From Microbacterium helvum (GTDB lineage: Bacteria > Actinomycetota > Actinomycetes > Actinomycetales > Microbacteriaceae), in the NCBI RefSeq assembly GCF_014779795.1, contig NZ_JACXZS010000010.1, forward strand, positions 62,001-126,000: a stretch of DNA of 64,000 nt, written 5' to 3'. The translations under genes and the position numbers were made by a program. Below are positions 7,848-17,517 of the stretch, piece after piece. Positions within the stretch are counted from its first letter, which is position 1, and every line of letters begins with the position of its first letter. A model generated the notes under the pieces. The model was not told where the DNA came from and searched no databases. It saw only the letters and a program-made list of their open reading frames with translations.

Positions 7848-10169
7848 TCAGTCGCTCGCGAGCTTCGCGGCGAACTCCCTCTCGATATCGATGTAGTGAT
7901 CGTCTGCGACGTCGTAGACCACCTCGTGGATCTCGCCGCCGGTGAAGGCGAACCGGTTGGGATAGGCGGTCGTCACGGTGTCGCCGGAGTCGTATCCGAC
8001 GCTCAGGCCTTCGCCGGTCAGGGCGTAGCGGCCGAGCTGCGTGCGGATGTCGGCGGAATCCACCGCCTGGTCGTCCACGTAGAGCGTCAACGTGCCGAGG
8101 GCCTCGCCATGCTCGCCATGGCCCTTCTTCTCGAACCCGACGCCGACGACGTGGCGGCCCTCGGAGGGCGCGCCGGTGGTGACGCGCTGCTCGGGTGGGA
8201 TGCCGAGGAAGTTGTACACGAACGACAGCTCGCCGTCCTTCACGTACAGGCTGTAGCCGCCGAAACGCGACCCCTGCGCGACGATGACACCCTCCGTATC
8301 GGAGGTGAAGTCGACGTCGGCGAGGATCTTGAACGACACCTGCTGCGTACGCGCGGCGAGCTGCTCCTGCACCTCGGTCGTGCCGGGGTAGTAGATGTAG
8401 CGGCCGTCGACGGGCACGGGCAGGTGGTACTCGAGCTTCACGAGCTCGGGGACGCTGAGGTCGTTCAGCGGGAGCACACCGTACTTGTGCGCCTCTTCGA
8501 GCCAGAGCGCGGTGAGCTCCTCGAGCTTCTCAGGATGCTCGGCGGCGAGGTCGTGCGCCTCTGAGCGGTCCTCGTCGACGTGGAACAGCTGCCAGCGGTC
8601 CTTGTCGAAGTTCCCGAGGCCGATGGGAATCGGCCCGTGTTCGGCGACGGCCTTCCACCCCTTGTGCCAGATACCTCGGGTGCCGGCGAGTTCGTAGTAC
8701 TGGGTCTCCTTCTTCGTCGGCGCATCGCCGCTGTCGAAGGTGTAATTCATGGAGACACCGGGCATCGGTGTCTGCTCGACGCCGTCCACGACGGAAGGCG
8801 CCGTGACGCCGCAGGCCTCGAGGATCGTCGGCACGATGTCGGTGCAGTGGTGGTACTGATCGCGCACCTCGCCCTTCGCGGCGATGCCGGCCGGCCAGTG
8901 GATGATCAGCGGATCGGCCGAGCCACCCGCATACGAGTACCGCTTGAACATGCGGAACGGCGTCGAGAAGGCCACGGCCCACCCGGTCGGATAGTGGTTG
9001 TAGGCCTCGGGGCCGCCGAGCTTGTCGATCATCTCGAGGTTGTGCGCGACGTCGTCGGGGTAGCCGTTGAAGAAGAGGTTCTCGTTGACCGAGCCGCTGG
9101 GGCTTCCCTCACCCGAGGCGCCGTTGTCGGCCGCGTAGATGATGAGGGTGTTCTCGAGCTGTCCCGACTTCTCGAGATGGTCGATGACGCGGCCGACCTG
9201 GGCGTCGGTGTACTCGCTGTACCCCGCGAAGACCTCGGCCATGCGGCTGAACAGCCTCTTCTCTTCGTCGCTCAGCTCGGCCCAGGGTCGCACCGCGTCG
9301 CCGGGCGAGAACGTCCCCTCCGTCATCGGGTTGATCTCGGTGAGTTCGGTGCCCTCGGGCAGGATGCCGCGCTCGATCATGCGCGGCAGCACCCACTCGC
9401 GATAGGCCTCATAGCCGTCGTCGAAGACACCCTTGTACTTGTCGATGTACTCCTGAGGCGCGTGATGGGGGGCGTGGTTCGCGCCGGGGCAGAACCACAG
9501 GTACCAGGGCTTGTCGGGGTTTGACTGCTTGGTGTCGCGCAGCATCCGGATCGCCTGGTCGGCGAGGTCCTTCGACAGGTGGTAGCCGTCCTCGGGCATG
9601 TAGGGCTGATCGATGTAGTGGTTGTCGACGGCGAGGTCGGGGTACCACTGGTTCGTCTCGCCGCCGATGAACCCGTAGAACCGGTCGAACCCCTGACCGA
9701 GCGGCCACTCGCTCCGATCCGAGCCGCTGGAGAGGGCGTTGACCGGCACGTTGTGGTTCTTGCCCACCCAGTAGGTCGACCACCCCGCGTCGCGGAGGAT
9801 GCGTGCGATCGACGCGTTCGACTTCGGGATGTGCCCGCTGTAGCCCGGGAAGCCGACCGCCGACTCGGAGATCGTCGCGAAACCGTTCTGGTGATGCGTG
9901 CGACCGGTGAGGAAGGTGGACCGCGTGGGCGAGCAGAGCGATGTCGTGTGCCACTGCGAGTACGTCAGACCGTTGTCGGCAAGGCGCTGAAGGGTCGGCA
10001 TCTTGATCCGCCCGCCGTACGGCTCCCATGCCGCAAGGCCGGTGTCGTCGTAGAGGACGACGAGGACGTTCGGCGCATCCTTCGGCGCCTTCGTCAGCTC
10101 GTAGGCGCCCCAGTCAGGCGTCGAGTCGCGGATGTCGAGTTCGATCTTCCCCTGGAAATCGCGAGGCAC
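7848..10169 (-). CDS. Type I (formylglycine-dependent) arylsulfatase, copy 1
   Basis: Hydrolyses sulfate esters. 773 residues. The metal site appears as LYDDTG (39-44). The catalytic Cys79 sits in CSPTRSTFLTGR, the C-x-P-x-R signature that a formylglycine-generating enzyme converts to formylglycine. The alkaline-phosphatase-like domain runs to about residue 560, with YAADNGASGEGSPSG as the second metal-binding segment. A C-terminal beta-rich, LamG-like domain follows (about 600-773). No signal peptide is visible, so it probably works in the cytosol. Substrate unknown. A close paralogue is at 28432-30756; the maturase gene is at 26653-27567. Confidence 0.93.
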   Translation of the reverse strand: MPRDFQGKIELDIRDSTPDWGAYELTKAPKDAPNVLVVLYDDTGLAAWEPYGGRIKMPTLQRLADNGLTYSQWHTTSLCSPTRSTFLTGRTHHQNGFATISESAVGFPGYSGHIPKSNASIARILRDAGWSTYWVGKNHNVPVNALSSGSDRSEWPLGQGFDRFYGFIGGETNQWYPDLAVDNHYIDQPYMPEDGYHLSKDLADQAIRMLRDTKQSNPDKPWYLWFCPGANHAPHHAPQEYIDKYKGVFDDGYEAYREWVLPRMIERGILPEGTELTEINPMTEGTFSPGDAVRPWAELSDEEKRLFSRMAEVFAGYSEYTDAQVGRVIDHLEKSGQLENTLIIYAADNGASGEGSPSGSVNENLFFNGYPDDVAHNLEMIDKLGGPEAYNHYPTGWAVAFSTPFRMFKRYSYAGGSADPLIIHWPAGIAAKGEVRDQYHHCTDIVPTILEACGVTAPSVVDGVEQTPMPGVSMNYTFDSGDAPTKKETQYYELAGTRGIWHKGWKAVAEHGPIPIGLGNFDKDRWQLFHVDEDRSEAHDLAAEHPEKLEELTALWLEEAHKYGVLPLNDLSVPELVKLEYHLPVPVDGRYIYYPGTTEVQEQLAARTQQVSFKILADVDFTSDTEGVIVAQGSRFGGYSLYVKDGELSFVYNFLGIPPEQRVTTGAPSEGRHVVGVGFEKKGHGEHGEALGTLTLYVDDQAVDSADIRTQLGRYALTGEGLSVGYDSGDTVTTAYPNRFAFTGGEIHEVVYDVADDHYIDIEREFAAKLASD

Positions 10170-10291
10170 AGGGCTCTCCTTCGTTCACGTGTCGAGGGCA
10201 CCCGGAGCCCCCACCTCGGACCCTATTGGGGATGCCGGGACCGCGGGAGAGACTCACGGACGATTCACCGATCCGTCGCCGTGCGGCGTGG

Positions 10292-10807
10292 TCAGTGCGT
10301 GACGAACGCCTTCAGCAGGATGAGGATCACGCCGAACGACGCCGCGATGAGGGCGCCGAGCAGGCGCGCGGCGAACCTCGGCCGCCAGCGCCCGACCGCG
10401 ATCCAGCCGAGCACCGCCAGCAGGATCGTGTTGACGATGAGCGCCGCCCAGTTGGCGACCACGTCGGGAATGACGTGAGAGGTGCCCAGGAACAGGATGA
10501 CGACAGGCACGACGCTCGCCACGAGCAGCCCCGAGGACTCCCGGGCCGCGAATGCCAGACTCCCGGCGGGCGACGCCTTGCCGCGGGACTCGGCGAGGCG
10601 CGCCACGGCGCCGGCGTACACGTGCGCGGCGTAGAAGACCAGAACGGTGACGATGACCGTGACGAGCACTTCGAGCGACGCTCCTCTGCCGGCGACGACG
10701 ATCATGCCCGAGACCAGGATGAGGCCGTAGATCGCCTCCTCCGTCATCAGGATCGGCAGCAGCGACGGGGAGGTGCCCGTCTCGTCGCCGAGATCCTCCT
10801 CGCTCAT
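10292..10807 (-). CDS. Small multi-pass membrane protein of the P-type ATPase operon
   Basis: 171 residues, four to five predicted helices (for example AIYGLILVSGMIVVAG, LVTVIVTVLVFYAAHVYAG, LVASVVPVVILFLG). I do not recognise a named family. Its ATG overlaps the ATPase stop by 4 nt (ATGA), so the two are translationally coupled. It may be an accessory subunit of the ATPase or an independent stress protein; the sequence cannot decide. Confidence 0.75.
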   Translation of the reverse strand: MSEEDLGDETGTSPSLLPILMTEEAIYGLILVSGMIVVAGRGASLEVLVTVIVTVLVFYAAHVYAGAVARLAESRGKASPAGSLAFAARESSGLLVASVVPVVILFLGTSHVIPDVVANWAALIVNTILLAVLGWIAVGRWRPRFAARLLGALIAASFGVILILLKAFVTH

Positions 10808-13518
10808 GAGGCCCCAGCCTGTCGCCGGTGCCGCGAGCGCCGCAGCAGCTTCTCGAGCTCGATGAACACCGGCACCAGCAGCGACAGGCCCAGGCAGATG
10901 AGCCACTCGTTCCCGGTCAGCGACGTCGTGCCGACGAGGCGCTGCAGGAAGCCGATCTCGACCGCCGCGACGGTCAGCGCCAGCGGGATCGCCAGCCACT
11001 TGACCGCGACCAGGATCGGCGCCGTCAGGCCCGACTCCGGGTCGCGACGCATCACCAGGCCGCCGAAGATCGAACCGAGCGCGGCGACCACGAAGGCCAT
11101 CGTGACGGGCGCGTTCGGAGCGGTGGAGCTGAGCTGGTCGGGGTAGAGCAGCAGCGGGATGAGGGTCGTGATGAAGATGAGCCCGCCGTAGACGAACCAC
11201 AGCACGACCGCCCCGCCGTTCGCGATGGTCTTCTTCGGGTCGCGCGGGGGCTTCTGCATGATGCCCTCGGGCGCAGGATCCAGCAGGATCACGATGACCG
11301 GGAAGATCGCGATGAAGAAGTTCAGGAACAGCACCATGATCGGCGTGAGCGGCACGCCGTGATTGATGTCGAAGAGGCTCGCGACGAGGAACAGCAGCAC
11401 GAGCGAGAACAACTGCGACATCTGGAACCGCACGTAGCTGACGATCTTGTCGTAGATCGCCCGGCCGAGCCGCACCGCGGTGACGAGCGTGCCGAAGTTG
11501 TCGTCGACGAGGATCATCTTGCCGGCCTGCTTGGTGACGTCACTGCCGGAGCCCATTGCGACGCCGATGTCGGCCTGCTTGAGCGCCGCAGCGTCGTTCA
11601 CGGCGTCACCCGTCATGGCGACGACGGCGCCGTCCTCCTGCATGAGGCGCGCGAGGCGCAGCTTGTCTTCGGGGGTGACGCGGCCGAAGACGTGCAGGTG
11701 CGGGAGCTTCGCCGTGAGCTCCTCGTCCGACATCGCCTGGATCTCGGCGCCGCTCGCCGCCCCATCGCCGAGCCCGAGCTGTGCGCCGATCGCCGCGGCG
11801 GTGATGGCGTGGTCGCCCGTGATCATGCGGACCTCGATGCCCGCCTCACGGGCGATCCGCACGGCCTCCTTCGACGACGGGCGCAGCGGGTCGATGATGC
11901 CGACGAGCCCTGCGAGGCTGAGGTCCTTCACCTCGGCCATGGGATCGGCGGGCGTCGGCGTACCGGGCGCGAAGCGCCGGACCGCGAACGCCAGCACGCG
12001 CAGGCCGCGCTCCGACAGCTCCCGGTTCGCGTCGAGGATCGCCTGCCGCTTCTCTTCGATGGGGGCGGCGCCGTCGACGGTGAGCACCGACGAGCAGCGC
12101 TCGAGCACGACGTCCGGACCGCCCTTGACGAGCTCGACGAGCTCCGTCCCGCCGCCGGCGGCGGGGCGCTCATGGAAGGTCGCCATGAACTTGTACGCCG
12201 AGTCGAACGGCACCTCCGCGGCCCGGGGGTACTCGACGCGGGTGAGGGCGGCATCCGCCCCCATCTTCGCGGCCAGCACGACGAGAGCGGCCTCGGTCGG
12301 ATCGCCGATGACGTCGCCGTCGTCCGACACGGTCGCGTCGCTGCACAGGGTGAGCGCGAGGGCGAGCTGGGTGAAGTCGGGGACGGGCAGCCCCGCGGCG
12401 TGGCGGATGTCGCCCGTCTTCTCGTACCCGGTGCCGCTGACGGTGAACCACTCGCCGGCGTAGTACAGCGACTCCACCGTCATCTCGTTCATCGTGAGCG
12501 TGCCGGTCTTGTCGGAGTTGATGGCGCTGGTCGCCCCCAGCGTCTCGACGTCGGTGAGGTTCTTGACGACCGCCTTGTGCTCGGCGAGCTGCCGCGATCC
12601 GTACGAGAGCATGGCCTGCACGAACGACGGCATGCCGGTGGGGATCGCCGAGATCGCCATCGAGATGCCGAGCAGGATCACCGACGCGATCTCCTGCCCG
12701 CGCAGCAGTCCCGTGATGATGATGATCGCGACCGCGCCCCAGGCGATCCAGCCGAGCACGCCGGTCAGCGAGTCGAGCTCGCGCTGCAGGGGCGACTTCG
12801 ACGGTTTCACGGCCGACAGCATCGAGGCGATCTGGCCCATCTGGGTGCCCATCCCCGTCGCCACCACGACGGCCGTGGCGGTGCCGCGCGTCACCTGCGT
12901 GTTCTGGAACACCATGTTCGCCCGATCGCCGAGGGTCGTCTCGGGGTCGGCGATGACGGCGGCGTCCTTCGCGATCGGCGCGCTCTCACCCGTGAGCGCC
13001 GCCTCCTGCGTCTCCAGCGTCGCCGAGCGGATGATGCGGCCGTCCGCCGGCACGATGTCGCCGGCTTCGAGCGTGATGATGTCGCCCGGGACGAGCGAGG
13101 TCGCATCGACCTGCACGAGCGCGCCGTCGCGGATGACCTTGGCCTTCGGGATCTGCATCTTCGCGAGGGCGTCGACGGACGCCTTCGCCTTCATCTCCTG
13201 CCGCGTGCCGAGGAACACGTTGAGGATCACGAGGGCGCCGACGAGGATGCCGACACTCACCTGGTTGATGAACAGACTGATGATCGCGACCGCGACGAGC
13301 ATCACGTTCATCGGGTCGGCGAGCTGTCTGAGCGACACCTGCCACACCGACGGCGCGGGCTCGGCGGCGATCGCGTTCGGCCCGTGCTCGGCGAGCCTTC
13401 GCTCTGCCTCCGCGCTCGTCAGGCCGGCGTCCCGGTCGGTGGCGACGCTCGCGACGACGGCGTCCGCGTCCTGGGCGAACCAGGGCGTGTCGGTGGATCC
13501 TCCGGTGGCGGTGGTCAT
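10804..13518 (-). CDS. P-type cation-transporting ATPase (P2-like)
   Basis: 904 residues. Cation_ATPase_N is at about 10-75, the actuator-domain TGES at 176-179, the phosphorylation site DKTGTLT at 336-342, and TGDAVND in the hinge. A C-terminal set of helices follows. Overall it resembles SERCA/PMR1-type P2 pumps. The helix-4 motif reads PTGMP (293-297) where calcium pumps have PEGLP, so the calcium-ligand glutamate is absent and the ion is uncertain. A TCACCCC-N3-GGGGTGA palindrome lies 25 bp upstream of the ATG. Coupled to the downstream membrane protein. Confidence 0.93.
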   Translation of the reverse strand: MTTATGGSTDTPWFAQDADAVVASVATDRDAGLTSAEAERRLAEHGPNAIAAEPAPSVWQVSLRQLADPMNVMLVAVAIISLFINQVSVGILVGALVILNVFLGTRQEMKAKASVDALAKMQIPKAKVIRDGALVQVDATSLVPGDIITLEAGDIVPADGRIIRSATLETQEAALTGESAPIAKDAAVIADPETTLGDRANMVFQNTQVTRGTATAVVVATGMGTQMGQIASMLSAVKPSKSPLQRELDSLTGVLGWIAWGAVAIIIITGLLRGQEIASVILLGISMAISAIPTGMPSFVQAMLSYGSRQLAEHKAVVKNLTDVETLGATSAINSDKTGTLTMNEMTVESLYYAGEWFTVSGTGYEKTGDIRHAAGLPVPDFTQLALALTLCSDATVSDDGDVIGDPTEAALVVLAAKMGADAALTRVEYPRAAEVPFDSAYKFMATFHERPAAGGGTELVELVKGGPDVVLERCSSVLTVDGAAPIEEKRQAILDANRELSERGLRVLAFAVRRFAPGTPTPADPMAEVKDLSLAGLVGIIDPLRPSSKEAVRIAREAGIEVRMITGDHAITAAAIGAQLGLGDGAASGAEIQAMSDEELTAKLPHLHVFGRVTPEDKLRLARLMQEDGAVVAMTGDAVNDAAALKQADIGVAMGSGSDVTKQAGKMILVDDNFGTLVTAVRLGRAIYDKIVSYVRFQMSQLFSLVLLFLVASLFDINHGVPLTPIMVLFLNFFIAIFPVIVILLDPAPEGIMQKPPRDPKKTIANGGAVVLWFVYGGLIFITTLIPLLLYPDQLSSTAPNAPVTMAFVVAALGSIFGGLVMRRDPESGLTAPILVAVKWLAIPLALTVAAVEIGFLQRLVGTTSLTGNEWLICLGLSLLVPVFIELEKLLRRSRHRRQAGAS

Positions 13519-13543
13519 GTGTCCGACGCTACCGAGGGGGTGT

Positions 13544-13560
13544 TCACCCCTCGGGGGTGA
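13544..13560. promoter_or_regulatory. TCACCCC-N3-GGGGTGA palindrome, site 1
   Basis: A perfect inverted repeat 25 bp upstream of the P-type ATPase ATG, overlapping the last codons of the AI-2E gene. It shares not only the palindrome but also a flanking CCTCGGTA (minus strand, 10-11 bp before the ATG) with site 2 at 15820-15836. Likely an operator for the MalT-like regulator encoded at 21277 (inference). Confidence 0.6.
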
Positions 13561-14701
13561 TCTTGAGGTCCTGCCGGGGCACCACGATCTCACGGATGAT
13601 GAGCAGGATGGATGCCGTCACAGGCAAGGCCACGAGCACCCCGATGACCCCGCCCAGTGCGCCGCCGACCATCGCCGCGATGAGCACCAGGGCAGCCGGG
13701 ATCGAGATGGCGCGGTTCATGATCCGCGGGCTCAGCACGTACGACTCGACCTGGATGTAGACGAGGTAGCAGATCAGGAAGATGAGCGCCTGCATCGGAC
13801 TGGAGAAGAGCGCCACCGCCGTGCCGATCACGAGGAAGATGACCGAGCCGAACAGCGGGATGAGCGTGATGACGAACGCGATCACGGCCATCAGCGCCGC
13901 GAACGGCAGGCCGATGAGCAGGTGCAGCACGAACACGGTGCCCGCGTTCAGTGCCGAGAGCGTCACCGACCCCAGCAGGGCGCTGCCCACCGACGCGGTG
14001 ATGCGCTCGGTGAGCTCCTGCAGCTTCGGGCGGCTGTGCGCCGGGGCGAGCAGGTAGAACGCCTGCTTCGTCGCGTCGAGCGATGCGAGGAAGTACAGGG
14101 TCAGGGCGACGACGACGAAGCTCGCCGAGATCGCGGCGACGAACCCGACGCCGGCCGCGACGATCCCGACGCCGATCGCCGCGTGCGTCGACGGGCTCGC
14201 GATCCAGTCGGCCAGTCCCTGCACCACGCCCGCGATGGCCGCCTGCATGTCGGGCGGCAGGGCTGCGAACCACGGCGTCTGATCGACCTCTTCGAGCGCC
14301 TCGGGAATCGCCTTGATGAATTCGCCGATCTGCGCGAGAAGCGGCGGCAGCACGAACACCAGGAACAGCACGAACAGCACCGCGAAGCAGCCGAACACGA
14401 TGAGGATCGCCAGCGGCCGCTTGACCCGCTTGCGCTCGAGCAGCCGCACGATGGGGTCGAGACCGAGCGCGAGGAACATCGCGAGCACGATGTACAGCAG
14501 GATCGTGCCGATCGACATGAACGCGCTGCCGAGCAGGATCGCCCCGAGCACGCCGATCGTCGCGAGGAACCCCGACACCAGCGGGCGCTGGAACAGCGCC
14601 TCGACCGCCAGCGGCCCGCGTCGGCGCCGCGCCGCCGGCAGCGGCGCGACCGCCGTCTCGACCGCAGGCGCGACCTCGGCGCCATCCGTCGTGTCGCTCA
14701 T
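13544..14701 (-). CDS. AI-2E family transporter (UPF0118), copy 2
   Basis: 385 residues, about eight helices. The same landmarks occur as in copy 1, including VESYVLSPRIMNRAISIPAA near the C-terminus. The two copies are clearly paralogous along their whole length. Its ATG overlaps the stop of the upstream DUF998-like gene (ATGA), and the stop lies 25 bp before the ATPase start, giving a four-gene minus-strand operon from 15795 to 10292. Substrate unknown; exporters of this family move AI-2, indole or ions. Confidence 0.9.
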   Translation of the reverse strand: MSDTTDGAEVAPAVETAVAPLPAARRRRGPLAVEALFQRPLVSGFLATIGVLGAILLGSAFMSIGTILLYIVLAMFLALGLDPIVRLLERKRVKRPLAILIVFGCFAVLFVLFLVFVLPPLLAQIGEFIKAIPEALEEVDQTPWFAALPPDMQAAIAGVVQGLADWIASPSTHAAIGVGIVAAGVGFVAAISASFVVVALTLYFLASLDATKQAFYLLAPAHSRPKLQELTERITASVGSALLGSVTLSALNAGTVFVLHLLIGLPFAALMAVIAFVITLIPLFGSVIFLVIGTAVALFSSPMQALIFLICYLVYIQVESYVLSPRIMNRAISIPAALVLIAAMVGGALGGVIGVLVALPVTASILLIIREIVVPRQDLKITPEG

Positions 14702-15795
14702 GCCGCCATTCCTCCGGGGGTGTCGTCCTTGCGTCCCGCGACGCCGAGGAACCGGATGAAGACCGCGATCCAGCCGAAGATCAGCGCGAAGACGATGATC
14801 TCGAACGCGGTCAGCGAGAAGTACCCGACGATGAACAGCACGACCGAGGCGACCGTGGCCGCCAGGAACGCCGACGATGCGACGAAGTAGGCGCGCGGCA
14901 TCCCGTTCAGATTCCGGTACCCGGCGATCAGCAGCACCAGGTAGGCGACCGCCATGCCCGAGGCCGACAGGTTGTGCACCCACAGGTTCACATCGACCGG
15001 GCAGATCCCGACGAACGCCAGCATGATGCCCATGACCACGAACGCCGTGCTCACGAAGCGGGCGACACCGCGATGCACGAGCGTCCCGGCCTCGACGAGG
15101 GCGCCGAGGTCCCGCGAGATGTGCACCGCGAACGTCGTGACGAGCAGGCCGCCCGCGATGAGGGTGCCGTTGAAGATCCAGCTCGACAGGTCGTCGAACG
15201 TGCCCAGCTGGCTGAAGTGCACCGTCCACCACTCCGGATCTGGCGTGGTGATCGTCGCCGTCAGCGTGCCGATCGCGATGAAGGCCATGAGCAGCGTCGA
15301 CAGGCGCTGGGTCGTGATGCTCGACGACGACAGATAGACGAAGTACGCCGAGAGCCCGAGCGTCACCGCCATCAGCACGACCGCCCAGAACGTCACGACC
15401 GGCAGCCCGATGAAGCCGAGCGCCAGCAGCCGGTAGAGGCCGTAGGTGGCGAGGAACGCCAGGGCGACGTGCACGACGACGACCGAGATCGTGTTGACCG
15501 TGAACAGCCACGCCGGCAGGTCGCGCCGCCACCGCTGCTCGGGCTGGGCCCGCGACCGCCAGTAGCCCGCGGTCGACACCACCGCCGCGACCACGGCGGC
15601 ACCGATCGCCGCCCACAGCGCGAACGGGTCGTCGCCGGCGAGCGACAGGGCCGCGGTGAACTGCGCGAGAACGAACCCGTACACGCCGCCGACGATCTGG
15701 GCACCGAACGACAGGTAGAGCGCCTCGCGTTCGGTGCGAGGAGTCTGCTCCGGCGTCGCCCCGGCCGGGGCGACGGCAGGTGTGGTCCGGGTCAT
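14698..15795 (-). CDS. Multi-pass membrane protein, DUF998/Frag1-like
   Basis: 365 residues with about ten predicted helices. Segments such as FSQLGTFDDLSSWIFNGTLI, CPVDVNLWVHNLSASGM and LIFGWIAVFIRFLG resemble the DUF998/Frag1 group, where a loop with Asn-Ser-Gly residues follows a conserved Cys-Pro. First gene of the operon with AI-2E, P-type ATPase and a small membrane protein. Divergent from the MFS gene, sharing palindrome site 2. No biochemical role can be assigned. Confidence 0.65.
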   Translation of the reverse strand: MTRTTPAVAPAGATPEQTPRTEREALYLSFGAQIVGGVYGFVLAQFTAALSLAGDDPFALWAAIGAAVVAAVVSTAGYWRSRAQPEQRWRRDLPAWLFTVNTISVVVVHVALAFLATYGLYRLLALGFIGLPVVTFWAVVLMAVTLGLSAYFVYLSSSSITTQRLSTLLMAFIAIGTLTATITTPDPEWWTVHFSQLGTFDDLSSWIFNGTLIAGGLLVTTFAVHISRDLGALVEAGTLVHRGVARFVSTAFVVMGIMLAFVGICPVDVNLWVHNLSASGMAVAYLVLLIAGYRNLNGMPRAYFVASSAFLAATVASVVLFIVGYFSLTAFEIIVFALIFGWIAVFIRFLGVAGRKDDTPGGMAA

Positions 15796-15819
15796 GGCGT
15801 CAGTCTGTACCGAGGACCG

Positions 15820-15836
15820 TCACCCCAGGGGGGTGA
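15820..15836. promoter_or_regulatory. TCACCCC-N3-GGGGTGA palindrome, site 2
   Basis: A perfect 7+7 bp inverted repeat in the 76-bp divergent region between the DUF998-like operon (start 15795) and the MFS gene (start 15872), so it could govern both. The distance to the minus-strand ATG (24 bp) matches that of site 1 (25 bp). Confidence 0.6.
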
Positions 15837-15871
15837 TTCCCGCAGCGCCGCGGCATGGTTCGCTGTGCGTC

Positions 15872-17452
15872 ATGAGCAGCGGGCAAGACACGGGTCGCTT
15901 CAACGCGCGACTGGCCATCCTCATGGCGATGGCGATGTTCGTCCTCGTCGTCGACACGTCGCTGATGAACGTGTCGATCTCGGCGGTGGTCAAGGACCTC
16001 GGGGCGACGGCGAGCGGCGTGCAGGGGGCGATCGCGCTCGAAGCGCTGGTGTCGGCCGCCTTCATCCTCATCGGCGGCAAGACCGGCGACCTCATCGGCC
16101 GCAAGCTCGCCTACACGCTCGGGCTCCTCGGCTACGCGATCGGCGCCGTCGCGATGACGCTCGCGACGAGCCTCACCGCCGTCATCATCTTCTGGGCGAT
16201 CATCGGCGGTCTCGGGGCATCCCTCCTCCTCCCCTCGATGCAGTCGCTCATCCACGGCAACTTCGAGGGCGCGCACCGCACCCGCGTGTATGCGACGGTC
16301 GGGGCGGCCGCCGCGATCGCCGCCGCCGTCGGGCCGCTGCTGGGCGGCGCGATCACCACCTTCCTGTCGTGGCGGGTCGGGTTCCTGCTCGAGGCCCTGA
16401 CGATCGCGGTCGTGCTCATCGGCGTGCGGCTCGTGAAGGACGTGCCGTACACCGGCGACCGATCGGTCGACGTCGTCGGCTCGCTGCTGTCGGTCGTCGG
16501 CATGGGCGGCGTCGTGCTCGGCATCCTGCTGTGGCAGGAGGGGGCGGCGTACGTCGGCGCGACGATCCTGCTCGGACTCGTCGCGCTCGTCGGTCTCGGG
16601 TTCTGGCTGGTCCGTCGCAAGCGGCGCGGCAAGCCGACGCTGCTGGATCCGGCCCTGTTCAGCTCGAAGCCGTTCCGCACCGGCGCGACGGGGCAGCTGC
16701 TGCAGCAGATCACGCTCGGCGGCACGATGATCGTGCTGCCGCTGTACCTGCAGATGGTGCTGGAGTACAACGCCTTCCTGGCCGGCCTGTCGATCGCCCC
16801 TCTCTCGCTCAGCATGTTCGCGATCGCGCTGCTGGCCGGCCGGGGCATCAAGCGCCGCCCGGCGACCATCATCCTGTTCGGGTTCCTGCTGGCCGTGATC
16901 GGCCTGGTGGTGCTGGTGCCGCTGGTGCCGATCGCGACCAGCGGGTGGTACCTGGCGATCCCGCTGATCGTCGTCGGCTCGGGCCTGGGCATGCTGGTCT
17001 CGCAACTGAACAACTACACGCTCTCGCCGATCGCCGAGGAACGGGTGAGCGAGGCGGCGGGGGTCAACTCGGCGGCCGGCTCGTTCGGCCTGTCGTTCGG
17101 GCTCGCCTTCGCCGGCGCGATCCTGCTCGCCGCTCTGGCCAGCAGCTTCACCGCGCTCGCCGACCAGAGCACGGTGCTCACCGCCGACGAGAAGACCCAC
17201 GTCTCGGCGGTGCTCGAAGAGGACGCCGAACTCATGTCGAACACCGGGCTCGAAGAGATGCTCGCCGACGAGCCGCCCGAGACCTCGGCCGAGATCGTCC
17301 GCATCAACAGCGAGGCGGGCCCGATCGCCCTGCAGATCGCCCTGTTCGTGCCGATCCTCGCCGCCGCCGCCGGCGCCCTCAATGCCCTGCGGATGCGCCG
17401 GCTCCCCGATCCCGCCCCGTCGAGCGGCGTCGACAGCGTGATCGGCGGCTGA
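15872..17452 (+). CDS. MFS transporter, DHA2 (14-helix) drug:proton antiporter type
   Basis: 526 residues. An N-terminal helix with DTSLMNVSISAVVKDLG (motif D1-like) is followed by GGKTGDLIGRKLAYTLG, the inter-helix 2/3 MFS signature. GPLLGGAITTFLSWRVGFLLE matches motif C of exporters. Length and about 14 helices fit the EmrB/QacA family. Divergent from the DUF998-like operon. Substrate is unknown; export of a toxic compound is the general family role. Confidence 0.88.
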   Translation: MSSGQDTGRFNARLAILMAMAMFVLVVDTSLMNVSISAVVKDLGATASGVQGAIALEALVSAAFILIGGKTGDLIGRKLAYTLGLLGYAIGAVAMTLATSLTAVIIFWAIIGGLGASLLLPSMQSLIHGNFEGAHRTRVYATVGAAAAIAAAVGPLLGGAITTFLSWRVGFLLEALTIAVVLIGVRLVKDVPYTGDRSVDVVGSLLSVVGMGGVVLGILLWQEGAAYVGATILLGLVALVGLGFWLVRRKRRGKPTLLDPALFSSKPFRTGATGQLLQQITLGGTMIVLPLYLQMVLEYNAFLAGLSIAPLSLSMFAIALLAGRGIKRRPATIILFGFLLAVIGLVVLVPLVPIATSGWYLAIPLIVVGSGLGMLVSQLNNYTLSPIAEERVSEAAGVNSAAGSFGLSFGLAFAGAILLAALASSFTALADQSTVLTADEKTHVSAVLEEDAELMSNTGLEEMLADEPPETSAEIVRINSEAGPIALQIALFVPILAAAAGALNALRMRRLPDPAPSSGVDSVIGG

Positions 17453-17462
17453 CGCCTGAGAC

Positions 17463-17500
17463 AGGTGGATGCCGGCGGCCGCGCCCGTCGGCATCCACCT
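17463..17500. terminator. Bidirectional hairpin between convergent genes
   Basis: Stem AGGTGGATGCCG / CGGCATCCACCT (12 bp, 14-nt loop) between the MFS stop and the dipeptidase stop. Member of the GGATGCC hairpin family. Confidence 0.75.
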
Positions 17501-17517
17501 GCTCTACGCTGCCGCGC

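Noticed and set aside
10216..10236. Possible fifth TCACCC-type palindrome upstream of sulfatase 1
   Set aside because: Half-sites (ACCC...GGGG) match poorly and spacing is off by one; too weak to list.
10828..13560. A 910-codon plus-strand frame opposite the P-type ATPase
   Set aside because: Shadow frame of a textbook P-type ATPase; no recognisable domain.
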